Assembly: GCF_025698545.1 (NCBI RefSeq)
Contig: NC_068576.1
Span: 1,185,501 to 1,249,500 of the forward strand
DNA from: Gossypium raimondii
Lineage: Eukaryota > Streptophyta > Magnoliopsida > Malvales > Malvaceae
Direction of reading: 5' to 3'
DNA: 64,000 nt
The notes under the pieces were generated by a model. That model worked only from the letters and a program-made list of their open reading frames with translations, had not been told where the DNA came from and ran no database searches. This document shows positions 10,938 to 21,520 of this stretch, in pieces (within the stretch, counting starts at the first letter, position 1; every line of letters starts with the position of its first letter). Made by a program: the position numbers and the translations under genes.

Positions 10938-11143
10938 ATCAAGAGAAATTTCTTACTGTTTTTCTATGACCATAACCTCAGAAAAGGACACAATTGTCCT
11001 TCCCCTTCTTCTTCCAGTAGGACCCCATCGTAATTTGCTCTGTTTTTCTTCCCTATTCCCTTTTGCTCTGCTTGTTTTTAGTTTTTAGTTTTTACCGCCG
11101 TCGGCCCCAAGAATCCTCCATAATTGTTTTCTAGATCCCTCCA

Positions 11144-13872
11144 ATGGCCACCCTCTCAGCTTATCCTAACACTAACACTAACACTAACACCAATTTCCTC
11201 TCCCCCACCGATCAATCTAATCTCGACCGGGAATCTATCCCTCCCATGCAAAATCACCCTTCTGCCGAACCGGACTCCGATGCTAACCCTAATTTTCACT
11301 CCCCACTTTTGGACCCGCCCGATTCGGTTCCTCCAGCCGTGGCTCCGTCGTCTCTTCTCCACCTCTCCTTCAACCAGGATCATGGCTGCTTTGCCGCCGG
11401 CACTGACCATGGCTTCCGAATCTACAATTGCGATCCATTCCGCGAGATCTTTCGCCGAGACTTCGATCGCGGTGGCGGTATCGGGGTTGTTGAGATGCTT
11501 TTTCGTTGTAATATTTTGGCTCTTGTTGGTGGTGGACCCGATCCGCAGTACCCGCCTAATAAGGTTATGATCTGGGACGATCACCAAAGCCGGTGCATCA
11601 GCGAGCTTTCGTTTCGTTCAGAAGTGAGATCGGTTCGGCTTCGGAGGGACCGAATCATAGTCGTTTTGGAACAGAAAATTTTCGTTTACAATTTTGTGGA
11701 TTTGAAGCTCCTACACCAGATTGAGACCATCGCGAATCCAAAAGGACTCTGCGCGGTGTCTCAGGGAGCAGGATCATTGGTTTTGGTTTGCCCTGGATTG
11801 CAAAAGGGGCAGGTTAGGGTGGAGCATTACGCCTCGAAGAGGACTAAGTTCATCATGGCTCATGATTCGAGAATTGCGTGCTTTGCGCTCTCGCAGGATG
11901 GCCAGTTGCTTGCTACCGCTAGCACTAAAGGGACATTGGTTCGCATTTATAATACCATTGATGGTAGCTTGCTGCAAGAGGTATGTTACTCAATGCTATT
12001 AACACCACTCCGTTTTCAGTTCATCATAGGGTCTTTTCTCGCACTCTATGCAGCTGAAAAAATCCACTCTTCCATGGCTTTTTATTGCACTATCATCTGG
12101 CACTGTATTAATTTTAATGTGCAGTTGATGTAAGAATTAAACATAATAATCTCTCACTTTCGTAGATTACTCCTAAAATGTTTTGATGTTCTGAAAGTTC
12201 TCTTGTATTTGAACATAGGTAAGGAGGGGTGCAGATAGAGCTGAAATTTACAGTTTGGCATTCTCTTCAAATGCCCAATGGTTAGCAGTTTCAAGTGACA
12301 AAGGCACTGTCCATGTTTTCAGCCTTAAAATTAGTGCCGGATCTCCTGGCACTACCCAATCACGAAGTACATCGGAGCCTGTTGTATCTTCCCATTCATC
12401 TCTTTCTTTTATCAAAGGTAAAATGCCCTATTTATGCCCCATGCATTTGCTCTTCTCATTGTTTTAAACAATGTAATTCTATTTGTGTTTAATCTTCACT
12501 GGGTATCTGTGAAATTGACAATTGAACTATTTCATTTTCTTTCCCTAGAATTATTAGATTATACAAATGCTCAAGCTTCCCTTTACTGAATTATATTAAT
12601 AGAAGCCATGGAACAAGAACATCCATGTGAATTAGCTTTGATGTCTTCCATTTTTTTTTTTTATATCTGAGGTACTAGTTACTCGTGGCCTGAGAAACAA
12701 TACAACTTTCGGTTGGATGACAAGTATATCTTCTCAGCAAGTTAGCATTCTAATAGCATGAAAGAAAGTTGTGGCTGTTTTAGCTCTAGAAAATAGGCAT
12801 TTGAGGTTATTGTCTTCAAAAATTTCTTGAGCAACTATGATGAGCGTCGAAACTGGTTTTCTGCATATTGGAGACTTAACCAAGTACTTCAGGCAGCAAA
12901 GAAACTAGCACTTGAGCAGACCTTAACAAGATTGTGTCTAACATATCTAGAGATTAGTTGTTTGAGAAATTTATTTGTTTTTGGGGAGTGTACCATGGTA
13001 ATCATGTAAATATGTTTTCTGCTTGCAGGTGTGTTACCAAAGTACTTCAGTTCAGAATGGTCAGTGGCTCAGTTCCGCCTGGTTGAAGGTTCTCAGTACC
13101 TTGTTGCTTTCGGTCACCAAAAGAATACAGTGGTAATTCTGGGCATTGATGGAAGGTAAGAAGGAAAAAAGAAAGACCAATAATGGTATCAAAAGAATTG
13201 GTTGGAACCAACCATCAATAATCGGTATAAAATTTTCTATGGTTGCTGTTTAAGTCTAATTTTGATATGCTGATGAATCAATAAACTAACATTTAGGGTA
13301 ACTTTAGGAAGTATCATGTGACTTAACATAACCTTAACATAGAAGTTGTTGATCCACTACTCTCCAAGAGTTATCTGTTTGTCAGAGCATAATTTGTAAA
13401 ATATGCTTGGAGTAAATTTTCCTAGGAAATTTCCTTGAAGCATATAGGTGAGATGTCTTCAAAATGTTCCCCCTTGAGGTTGCCAAAACCTCTGATAATA
13501 TTTACATCGACTTTTCTCTCTCTCCTCCTCTAGCTAGCAATTTTAAAAACGACATGATCACAAGGTAGTACAAATGCAACCGATAAAATGGCGCATGATA
13601 TGGGTACACGAATTGTTTTATGTACTTAACATGCACATGACATGGGGTTGACTTGCATCCTTTTCCCTTGGTCTTGTACATTATAACATTTTTTATGTCA
13701 GTTTTTATTAAAGGGGAAAATTTTTATGGGATATATATATAGGAAGGGTCTAAAAGTGGTAATTGATATAATGGAATGCAGCTTCTACCGATGCCAATTT
13801 GATCCGGTGAATGGTGGGGAAATGACTCAGCTGGAATATCACAACTTTCTGAAGCCAGAGGCAGCTTTCTGA
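11144..13872 (+). CDS. ATG18A: autophagy-related protein 18a-like (PROPPIN WD-repeat protein)
   Basis: Four exons: 11144-11980, 12219-12417, 13029-13155 and 13782-13872, all with GT-AG introns and closing phases, giving 417 residues (plant ATG18a proteins are about that long). After a low-complexity N-terminus (an Asn-Thr repeat at residues 9-17) come the beta-propeller repeats. Recognisable segments are [40 protein letters not shown] and [20 protein letters not shown], ending with [13 protein letters not shown]. The phosphoinositide-binding FRRG motif is present as VRRG (residues 280-283), split from exon 1 by the first intron. PROPPINs bind PI3P/PI(3,5)P2 on the phagophore and act with ATG2 in autophagosome formation. 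Reading through intron 1 gives a truncated frame to 12133. I judge 'a' the closest subgroup from memory of the Arabidopsis protein. Confidence 0.93.
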
Positions 13873-14996
13873 AGATTTACATTTATATTTACATATTTAC
13901 AAATATATGTTTCTCTATTTTATTGGGTCAAATATTTGGCATCTTCCACGGTCCACTTCCTCCTTTCCCATCATTCACTTAATGCATTTCCCAATCTGTA
14001 AATATATATTTAAGCATAGTTTTGTAAAGTTCGTAACTGTTCTTAAGAAAAAGTAAATAAATTTCAGCTGTTCATAATTGGATTCCTTTTATTTAAGAAT
14101 GTGTTTGGACCAGAGATTTGAGGGATTTCATTAGATTTCTAAATTTTCATAAATGATTTTACCTTTTGGTATTAAAATTTTAATAAACACAAATTTCACC
14201 TCGAAAATGGTTTTGAAAATTTCTTTAAAGTTCATTTAATTCATGTGGTTCCATTTCAAATTGAATTTTGACATTATATTTTTTACACATTGATCAATCA
14301 TTGGATGTAATGTGTTGCGTGTTACGCAATATTTTTATTGGAGTTTTCAACGGAGTGATTAAAATGAATAAATTATTTAATATTTGTGCTTAAATTATAA
14401 ATATTTTATTTTAGATGCATAAAATGAGAAGGTGACTATTTGTGTAATTATCCTTTTATTAATTTTAATATATGTTTTTATATTTTATATTATTATCCAC
14501 ATGTTTTTCTCCTATATTTTCTTCCATCCAATCTTTTAATACTTTGATCTAACGGTGTTAAATTTAATGTATCTTGACATGTGGACCACTAAAAGGGTGC
14601 CACGAGGCATGGTGAATAGGAAAAAAATTAAATGGACATATAAGATCAAAATCATTTAAAAATAATTTTTTTAACAAAAAAAAATTTAATTTAGACATTT
14701 AAACACTAAAAAAGTTATAAACCCAAAATTATTTTCTTTCTTTATCTATCTCTTTCTTTCTTTCTTTCTCCACAATAAACCCTAGCCATCGCTGCCAATG
14801 CCACTGCCGTTGCCTCTCCTATGTCACAACAAGGTTCGACTAGTGATGTAATGGAATAATTTGGAGGGTGAATTACCCATAAATGTTGATATTTTGGGGA
14901 AATTATAAAATTACAAAATTAAAATAAAATTCAATAAGATAAAACTTAACAGGTTTTTTTCTAAAAAAAAGTTCCAAATATGCCACCGATACAAAT
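13873..14996. other. 3' flank of the ATG18a-like gene
   Basis: Probable 3' UTR to about 14080, then AT-rich DNA. 'gaatgtgtttggac' at 14098 and a CTTT-rich tract (14738-14770) followed by 'aaaccctagcc' look like transposon debris, but no boundaries could be fixed. Confidence 0.35.
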
Positions 14997-15766
14997 GAGC
15001 TAATGATTAAAATAGTCATTTTTGTTCATCTCAGGTTACATTTTTAGCCTCTTATATTTGAAATGTTAAGCTATTGTGTTATAACATTTTAGTCATTGAG
15101 TCGTTAATTGTCGTTAACGATGTATCAGTAAGCCAACGTGGCACATTAAATCATCATTTCAGACCAAAATTCTAGGTTAAATTATACAATTGGTTCCTTT
15201 TTTTTTCATTTTGAGCAATTTAATTTTTTTTCTTTTATGCTATTTTAATTTTAATTTTTTTCTTTTCCTTTTTTTATGTTTCTCCCTCTGTTTTCCTCCC
15301 TTTTTCATTTCTTTTAACGTAGTTTTTCTATATTTTCCATTTGTTAAAACTAGTCCACAAACTCGCCTCACTCAAAAAAGTTAAATTATTTACAAAAAAT
15401 AAAAGTATAGGGACTAGTTTTAACAAATGAAAAATATAAAAAAATCACGTTAAAAGAAATGGATAATGGAGGAAAAGAGAGAGAAGCAGAAGAGAATGAA
15501 AACAAAGGAAACTTAAAAAAAGAAAAGAAAAAAATTAAATTACTCAAAACAAAAAAATTTAGGGACCGATTGTATAAATTATCCTAAAATTTTTGTTTGA
15601 AATAATGATTTAACGTGCCATATCAGCTTACAGTTACACTGTTAACGACTTAGTGACTAAAATATTAAAACGCGATAACGTAAGTGACTAAAACATAACG
15701 TTTCAAATATAAATAACTAAAATATAACCTAAAGTAAACAAAAGTGACTATTTTAATAGTTTATTC
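14997..15766. mobile_element. long fold-back element (GGGTAAAC family), copy 1
   Basis: About 770 bp that is almost wholly palindromic around 15380. The left arm holds TAAAATAGTCATTT, 'tttgaaatgttaagct' and 'aacgtggcacattaaatcatcattt'. The right arm holds the complements 'aaataatgatttaacgtgcc', 'acgtttcaaat' and 'gtgactatttta'. It aligns along its whole length with 46374-47131, which has intact GGGTAAAC ends and a 9-bp duplication; here the ends have decayed (GAGCTAATGATT / agtttattc) and no duplication is clear. Long arms plus the 9-bp duplication of the sister copy suggest a Mutator-type MITE. No coding sequence. Confidence 0.75.
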
Positions 15767-16300
15767 GAATAAACAAAAATCTACTACCAAACCAACTTTT
15801 TAACTCTTTTCTTCGGGCGTTCATAACTACATTTCATGAGGTAATTTTTTTGTAAAACCTAAAAGTTAAACCCAACCCTTCTCTTGAGTCTTGCCTTCAG
15901 ATTTTTTACACAACCAAAAATTGTTTATCTTTTACTTACATATTTCTACCAATTTTTCATAATGTAATTTCCCATAAGTTTATTTTAAATATTTTTATTT
16001 ATGGGTGAATAAAGCTTGATTTGATTTTAAAAATTATTTTTTAAAATTTTAAATTAATCAATTTAGTTATTCGATTTTTCGAGTCAACTTGAATAAATAA
16101 TTGAGTTTCAAGTTCGAGTCGAATTAAATTTTCTAATTTGAATAGCAGATTAGTGTAAATACCATTTTGGTTAATGTCAATTTTGAAAATATGCAAATTA
16201 GTCTTTCTCAACAAAAATTACAAATTTTTAAAAAATTTTAAAAAAAAATTCTAAAAAATATATAAAGAAAGTTAAAATTTTAAAAATTTTCTAAAATAAT

Positions 16301-18532
16301 TGTAACAGGCCCAATTGGCCCGGGCCCTTACAAAACAAAAAAATAAGGCAGTCCAAGTTTTTTTACAAGCCCAATTACTTATTTACAGACCAGACCCAAC
16401 CCTAAGCAAGCCCACTAGCCTAAAACACAAAAAAAAGAGGGAAACCCTAAAGCAGCCACCAGCAGTCGTCGCAAGCCGCAACAGTAGCCACCATTCGCGC
16501 GAGTTGCGCCTCCACGTACGGGCGCACTCCACGGCCACCGAACCTGCGAAAAAAGGGGACGTACAACGCAGCAATAACAGAGTAACAGTAAAAAACGCAA
16601 CGAATATTGAAGAGAAGATTTTTTTGCTTATTTTATTGTCTTTTTTCGGCTATTTAAAGGCCGATTTAAATCATGTAGGGGTGGGGGAAGTCAGTCGAAA
16701 ATATATGAAAAGAGATAGAGAGAAAATAGAGAGATCAAACCTGTTTTTGCATAGGTGATTTCTTCTTTGTTTTGCTTTGCAGTGTCCATCGTTTTGCATA
16801 TATATTGTTTTATTCTCTTTTATTTTCGTTTTATTTCATTTAAAATAATAAAGAAAAGAAAGGGATCTTACCTCTTTCGTCAAAGTCGCCGGATGGTTGC
16901 CATCTCCGTCGCAATCGGAGCGTTGGCACGAACGGCGACGCAAAATGGGTTAAAAGAGCCCTAGCAGAGCAATTATTATTTTTTTTTTTTTTAAAATGTT
17001 TGTTGTGGCTGTTGTTTTGAAGAAAACTAAAGGCTTTCTAATTAGGGTTTTGGGTTGGTTTTTATAGTGGGAAAAGTGACACCGTTAATGGCCAGTGATC
17101 ATTGCATTTTGTCTTAATGGCCTAATTGCGCATCGGGTCCTTCATCCTTTTATTGCTTTAAAATTAAGTTTTTTTTTGTCTTCAAATTGCCCCTAGGATT
17201 TATTTCGTTTTCAAACGGGTCTATAGTTGAACGGCGCCGTTTTGGAGGTAGTGGTTTATTGCCATTTTAGTCCCCGAATATAATGCGCATTGCAATTTGG
17301 TCTTTCGTTTTGATTTAAGTTTTTTTTTCTTTTTTCCATTCGTTTAAAAAATAAATTGTTATAATTATCACCCTTATTATATTATTTTCCCATTATTATT
17401 ATTATATCATTTACTATCACTATAATTATTATATTTTCTATACCTAAACATACCCATATTTTATATATAATATATACATGCATATTTAATATTTTAAGCT
17501 TTTATAAATACATGCATATATTTTATACATATGTTTTATTTTTATTTTTTTATTTTTTACTTTTTATATATACTTTATATTTTATATATACACTTTTTTT
17601 AAATATATACACATGTACATATTTTTATACTTTTATCTTATTTTCATAAAGTTCAGTATATATATACATGCATATTTTCTTAGAAATTATAATAGGTTTT
17701 TGTTTTGTTTTATATATTTCATTTATTTTTTTATATACGTATACTTATATATACCTGTTTTGATATATGCTTATACATGTTTTCAAATTTTATTTATGTC
17801 TCATACTTATATTTTGAAAATACATATATACATATATTCTAAATTAAAGTATTTGTTTCATATTGTTCATTAATTTTAACATACCCTTTTGGAAAATAAA
17901 TATTAGTTTTTTCGATAAATCAAAATCATTTTTTCTTGATTCAAGGTTTATTTTGAATAAAAGCAATATTCAAGGTTTGGGATTTTCAAGAAAATTGAGC
18001 CCTAACGTATTGGGTTCCGATTTTCTTTGTTAATCCTAAATAACCGAGAATATTCTTTATTCAAAATGCATGAGAATAAAAATCATTTTTGGGAACTTAA
18101 CTTGTTGTGTCCTAACGTATTGGGTGTGACATGTTATTTTCTCAAAATGAAGATTTTCACATAAAATAAAGTGATATTCAAAGTTCGGGGATTATGAAGA
18201 ATTGTACCCTAACGTATTGGGACTCGATTTCTTTACATGGCTTGAGCAATTGATTATCCATTTTCAAATTCCATCGTTTGAGTTGATTTTAAAATCTTTT
18301 TAAACCTTCGACACTAAGACATCAAATAATCAATTTGGTACCGATTTTGGGCGTTACAAGGGTGCTAACCCTTCCTCGTATGTTCGACTCCCGAACTCGT
18401 TTTCTCAAAATTAAAGAGCCAAAATAATTTTAAGGTGAGCCGATCACACCTAATAAAGGATCGGTGGCGACTCTAGTTTTATTTTTTAAAGTCGACAACT
18501 AAATTTTTGTTTTTAAAAAAACGGTTTCGACA
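16301..18532 (+). mobile_element. solo LTR (probably Gypsy-type), 2.2 kb
   Basis: Begins TGTAACAGGCCCAATTGGCC and ends GGTTTCGACA, that is TG...CA termini. It is flanked by a perfect 5-bp duplication ATAAT (16296-16300 and 18533-18537), so it is a complete solo LTR left by recombination. Internal landmarks are the GC-rich patch 16440-16600, the repeated 'cctaacgtattggg' (18002, 18112, 18207) and 'ggatcggtggcgactctag' near the 3' end. A reverse-oriented relative is at 24409-26538. Short open frames inside (e.g. 16315-16758) are not genes. Superfamily assignment is inferred from LTR length. Confidence 0.85.
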
Positions 18533-18818
18533 ATAATAATTTTGGGAACCTAAATAAGTTAATTAATAATTCAAGTTTATCATCTTTGAAGTAATTTTTT
18601 TCTTATTTTGTTTTGATTTTTTCAAATATATATGGTTTAAAATTTATATACTCTAACATGAAATTAATTATATTGTAGCAAGATCTTAATTTAACTCAAA
18701 TAATTTTACTCAATTCAACTGTTCGTGAGGGATGACTTGTGATTTAAATATCTAATAAAAAATACCATGTGTCCTTTTTCATTTACTTTATTTGTTAAAT
18801 AAATAAGGGGTTTGTTGG

Positions 18819-18869
18819 CTGAATAAAATAATAGAATTTGGTGCTTTGGTCAAAAGTAGAAGAAAAATG

Positions 18870-18922
<53 letters not shown>

Positions 18923-20568
18923 CCTTAAAATTTTATTAATTATGAAAATCACCTATTTTTTTAGTGATACACAAACAATAAAAGTTGGTGGAGTCAAAAT
19001 GTTTGGTGCCACCAACATGCCACGTTAGCCACTAGAATAAAAAAATTATTTTTTGATGGAATTTTGTAGAATGGCACTACCTGTATAAATACCAAGAAAA
19101 TATTGTTATTTATGAAAATTTGGGATTTAAAAATTCCATTTTTTGGCGGAGCTGGTAAATATGGTGCCAGGGCTTTTCTTTTTTTTTTTTAGTTTTTCGA
19201 AATTTAAAAAAAAAATTTGGGTGGAGCTATTTAGAATGGCACCACCATTTTATTGTAGGGATTTTTTTAAATGTGTTTTTTTAAATAATATTTTATTTGG
19301 TGGAGTCATATAGAATAGCGCCACTTGTGTACTGTGTATGTTTTTTTCTTTTAAAATGTATTTTTTAATTTAAAATTTTAAAAATAATATTTTATTTGGT
19401 GGAGTCATTCTCTTTTGCGTGATCAAATAGCTATATATAACCCCAACCCAATGGCAAATCACTTTAAGTCGGAGAATTTTTTTGTTAATTATATCATGTT
19501 AGAGGATGAAGGGGAGAGAGATGAGGAGTGTTTCTTTTTTTATGCTTTTATGTTTAATGGTTATTTTCGGTTGCCAGTTATTTATTCGGTAATGGGTTCA
19601 AATTGGTTATGCAGCCAACAGGTGGATTATTTGGGATTCTCTAGGTCAACAAGATGTTTGAAGGTTTTAAGGAATCCCAAATTCAATCGCACGAGTGAGA
19701 TCATCAATATTACCAGCATCCGAGCTGCAAGATAATAGCATCGAGAAACTTGCTCCCGTTGCAATTAAACAATTTATTTTTCAATTTGTAAGGCACAATG
19801 CTATCGATTTTGAACAAAATAGTTTAATTATGTTTTGTTTGTAAGGCACAATGTTGTCGGTCTTGAACAAAATTGTTTAATTTTTTTTTAGTATTGAGAA
19901 AGTTGCTCGTATTGTAAAATTATATATTGTAAGTTAAATGAAACTATTTTAGAATGTTGGAAATGTAAAATTATATTTTTGAAATATAATTTTGAATTAT
20001 GTAAATTGATAGTTGTTTGAGCCACCCAATAAAATAGCATTTTTAAAATTTTTAAAAACACTAAAATAATAAAATTATAATAAAAACTAAAAAAATAATA
20101 ACTATAATAAACTAAAAGAAGTTAAAAACTAAAAAAAAAAGTTGGCACACAATAAATAAAATGGTGGTGCCATTCTAATTGGAAACACCCAATAAAATTA
20201 TAATTTTTTAAATTTAAAAAACCAAAAGAAAATACCCGCATTAAAAAAGTGGTGGCGCCATACTTAATGGCTCCACCAAAAAATGGATTTTTTTAAAACC
20301 TCTCAATTTTTCATAAATAACAGTATTTCTCTGATATTTATATATGTGATGTCATTTTACATGGTTCCATAAAAAAAATTATTATTTTTTATTCCGGTGG
20401 CTGACGTGGTATGTTAATGGCGCCAAACTCTTTGACTCCACCAACTTTTACTGTTCATTTTAAGTCATTTACGTGTATAATCAGAAAAGTGAGTCATTTT
20501 TGTAATTAATCAAAATTGTAGGATCATTTTTATAAAAAACCAAAAATGAAAGAACGAAATTTGGCGAA
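18819..20568. mobile_element. inverted-repeat element with dyad GGTGG/CCACC modules
   Basis: Two arms (about 18920-19330 and 20160-20545) are reverse complements: 'taaaagttggtggagtcaaa' on the left against 'tttgactccaccaactttta' on the right, continuing through 'ccacgttagccac' / 'gtggctgacgtgg' and 'ttccattttttggcggagc'. Each arm holds several self-complementary modules of the type GGTGGAGTCAT...GCGCCACC. The central 750 bp has one open frame (19415-19735) without a recognisable domain. GTTTGTTGG occurs at 18810-18818 and 20569-20577, a possible 9-bp duplication, but the outer ends do not pair well, so the limits are approximate. Confidence 0.6.
18874..18920. repeat. (AT)n microsatellite
   Basis: A pure AT dinucleotide tract of about 47 bp near the left arm of the inverted-repeat element. 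Confidence 0.9.
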
Positions 20569-20680
20569 GTTTGTTGGTCCAATGCATGGCTAATATATTA
20601 AATAAACCTTTCAACTTTTTTTATTTTATTTCAATAAATCATTATACTTTTATTATATTCAAATAAATTGTTATACTTTT

Positions 20681-20799
20681 GAATCCCATGTCATGACTTG
20701 ATGGTCAAGATGTTCATCGTCCCACGTGTGGCCTGGGTTCAAGTTGCGCTAATTGTGTTTGTTGTTTTGGGCTTTACTCTGTTCTCATAATTCACAAAA
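20681..20799 (+). mobile_element. short SINE with a perfect 16-bp target duplication
   Basis: About 119 bp with an A-box-like TGACTTGATGGTC and a B-box-like GGGTTCAAGTTG about 45 bp later, ending in an A-rich tail. It is flanked by exact copies of AAATTGTTATACTTTT (20665-20680 and 20800-20815). The internal Pol III promoter, A tail and long duplication are the hallmarks of a tRNA-derived SINE. The perfect duplication suggests recent insertion. Confidence 0.7.
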
Positions 20800-20821
20800 A
20801 AATTGTTATACTTTTATAGCA

Positions 20822-21340
20822 TTCGAATCCTTCATGTTCCAAGTATTGAATCCATTGCAATTTTGCTGTCACTCTCAACTAATAACCGACGTACCCCTTT
20901 GCCCCATGCTATTCTGACCCCTAAATTACGACCATAACCAAACACCCAATCCCCCTTAAGACCTCTCACCAAACCCTCAACTGTAGCATTACCAGACTTA
21001 ACATCAACCCCACAATCCGTATTCAATTTAACCCATCTAATCGGAGGTTTTTCCCAACACAGAATTTTGTTGCTGCAAGGTCGCGCCCAAATTTATTGAC
21101 ACCTTATCCTAAGACCAACTAGTCATGACAATGTCATTTGTACTCAGATGTTGGTCAACAAATATCGCAAAGTTTCTACCTTTCCACAACCTCCATACAA
21201 CATTAGCAAACATGATTTCCCACCTTACCCCCTTAACTAACAAATTATCCTCATTCTTAATATTAACCATAAACCAATGTTCAAAATCAAGGGTAAAGAA
21301 ACCATTAGACAAACCATCAGGAGCTAATCTTTTCCAAACT
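20822..21340 (-). pseudogene. LINE ORF2 C-terminal fragment (zf-RVT / RNase H region)
   Basis: On the minus strand, 21312-21109 gives EHWFMVNIKNEDNLLVKGVRW and FANVVWRLWKGRNFAIF, resembling the zf-RVT/linker part of LINE ORF2. After a short gap, 21060-20832 gives IRWVKLNTDCGVDVKSGNAT, VEGLVRGLKGDWVFGYGRNL and RRLLVESDSKIAMDSI, the start of an RNase H fold (KxNxDG and the ESDS strand). The order matches plant LINEs. The copy is truncated at both ends and interrupted, so it is inactive. Confidence 0.65.
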
Positions 21341-21520
21341 GGTCGAGTCTTACCTCAATTGGTATGGACATTATTGCTAATACAGGAGGATGTGGTTTTG
21401 AGTGCACTGAAGTGCATTATCCTCCTATTTATGAGTTGGGGAGGGGTTATTGACAATTTTAGGCATTATGTCAAAAAGAGCAAATATGATCAAAACCTAT
21501 AATGAGATAGTTAAAAAAAA
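21341..21520 (+). mobile_element. tRNA-derived SINE, copy 1
   Basis: Begins GGTCGAGTCTTACCTCAATTGG, with a tRNA-like A box (TACCTCAATTGG, 21351-21362) and B box (GGTTTTGAGTGC, 21394-21405). A body shared with 27790-27959 follows ('gtcaaaaagagcaaatatgatcaaaacc', 'aatgagatagtt') and it ends in an A8 tract. A short frame through it is not coding. Confidence 0.65.

Noticed and set aside
16315-16758. 147-residue frame at 16.3 kb as a gene
   Set aside because: It lies entirely within a solo LTR with defined ends and target duplication and shows no domain.
19415-19735. 106-residue frame in the inverted-repeat element as a transposase
   Set aside because: No recognisable domain or catalytic motif; too short and not supported as coding.
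21351-21405. A functional tRNA gene suggested by A and B boxes
   Set aside because: No acceptor-stem pairing or anticodon arm could be seen; the body and A-tail fit a SINE and are shared with 27790-27959.
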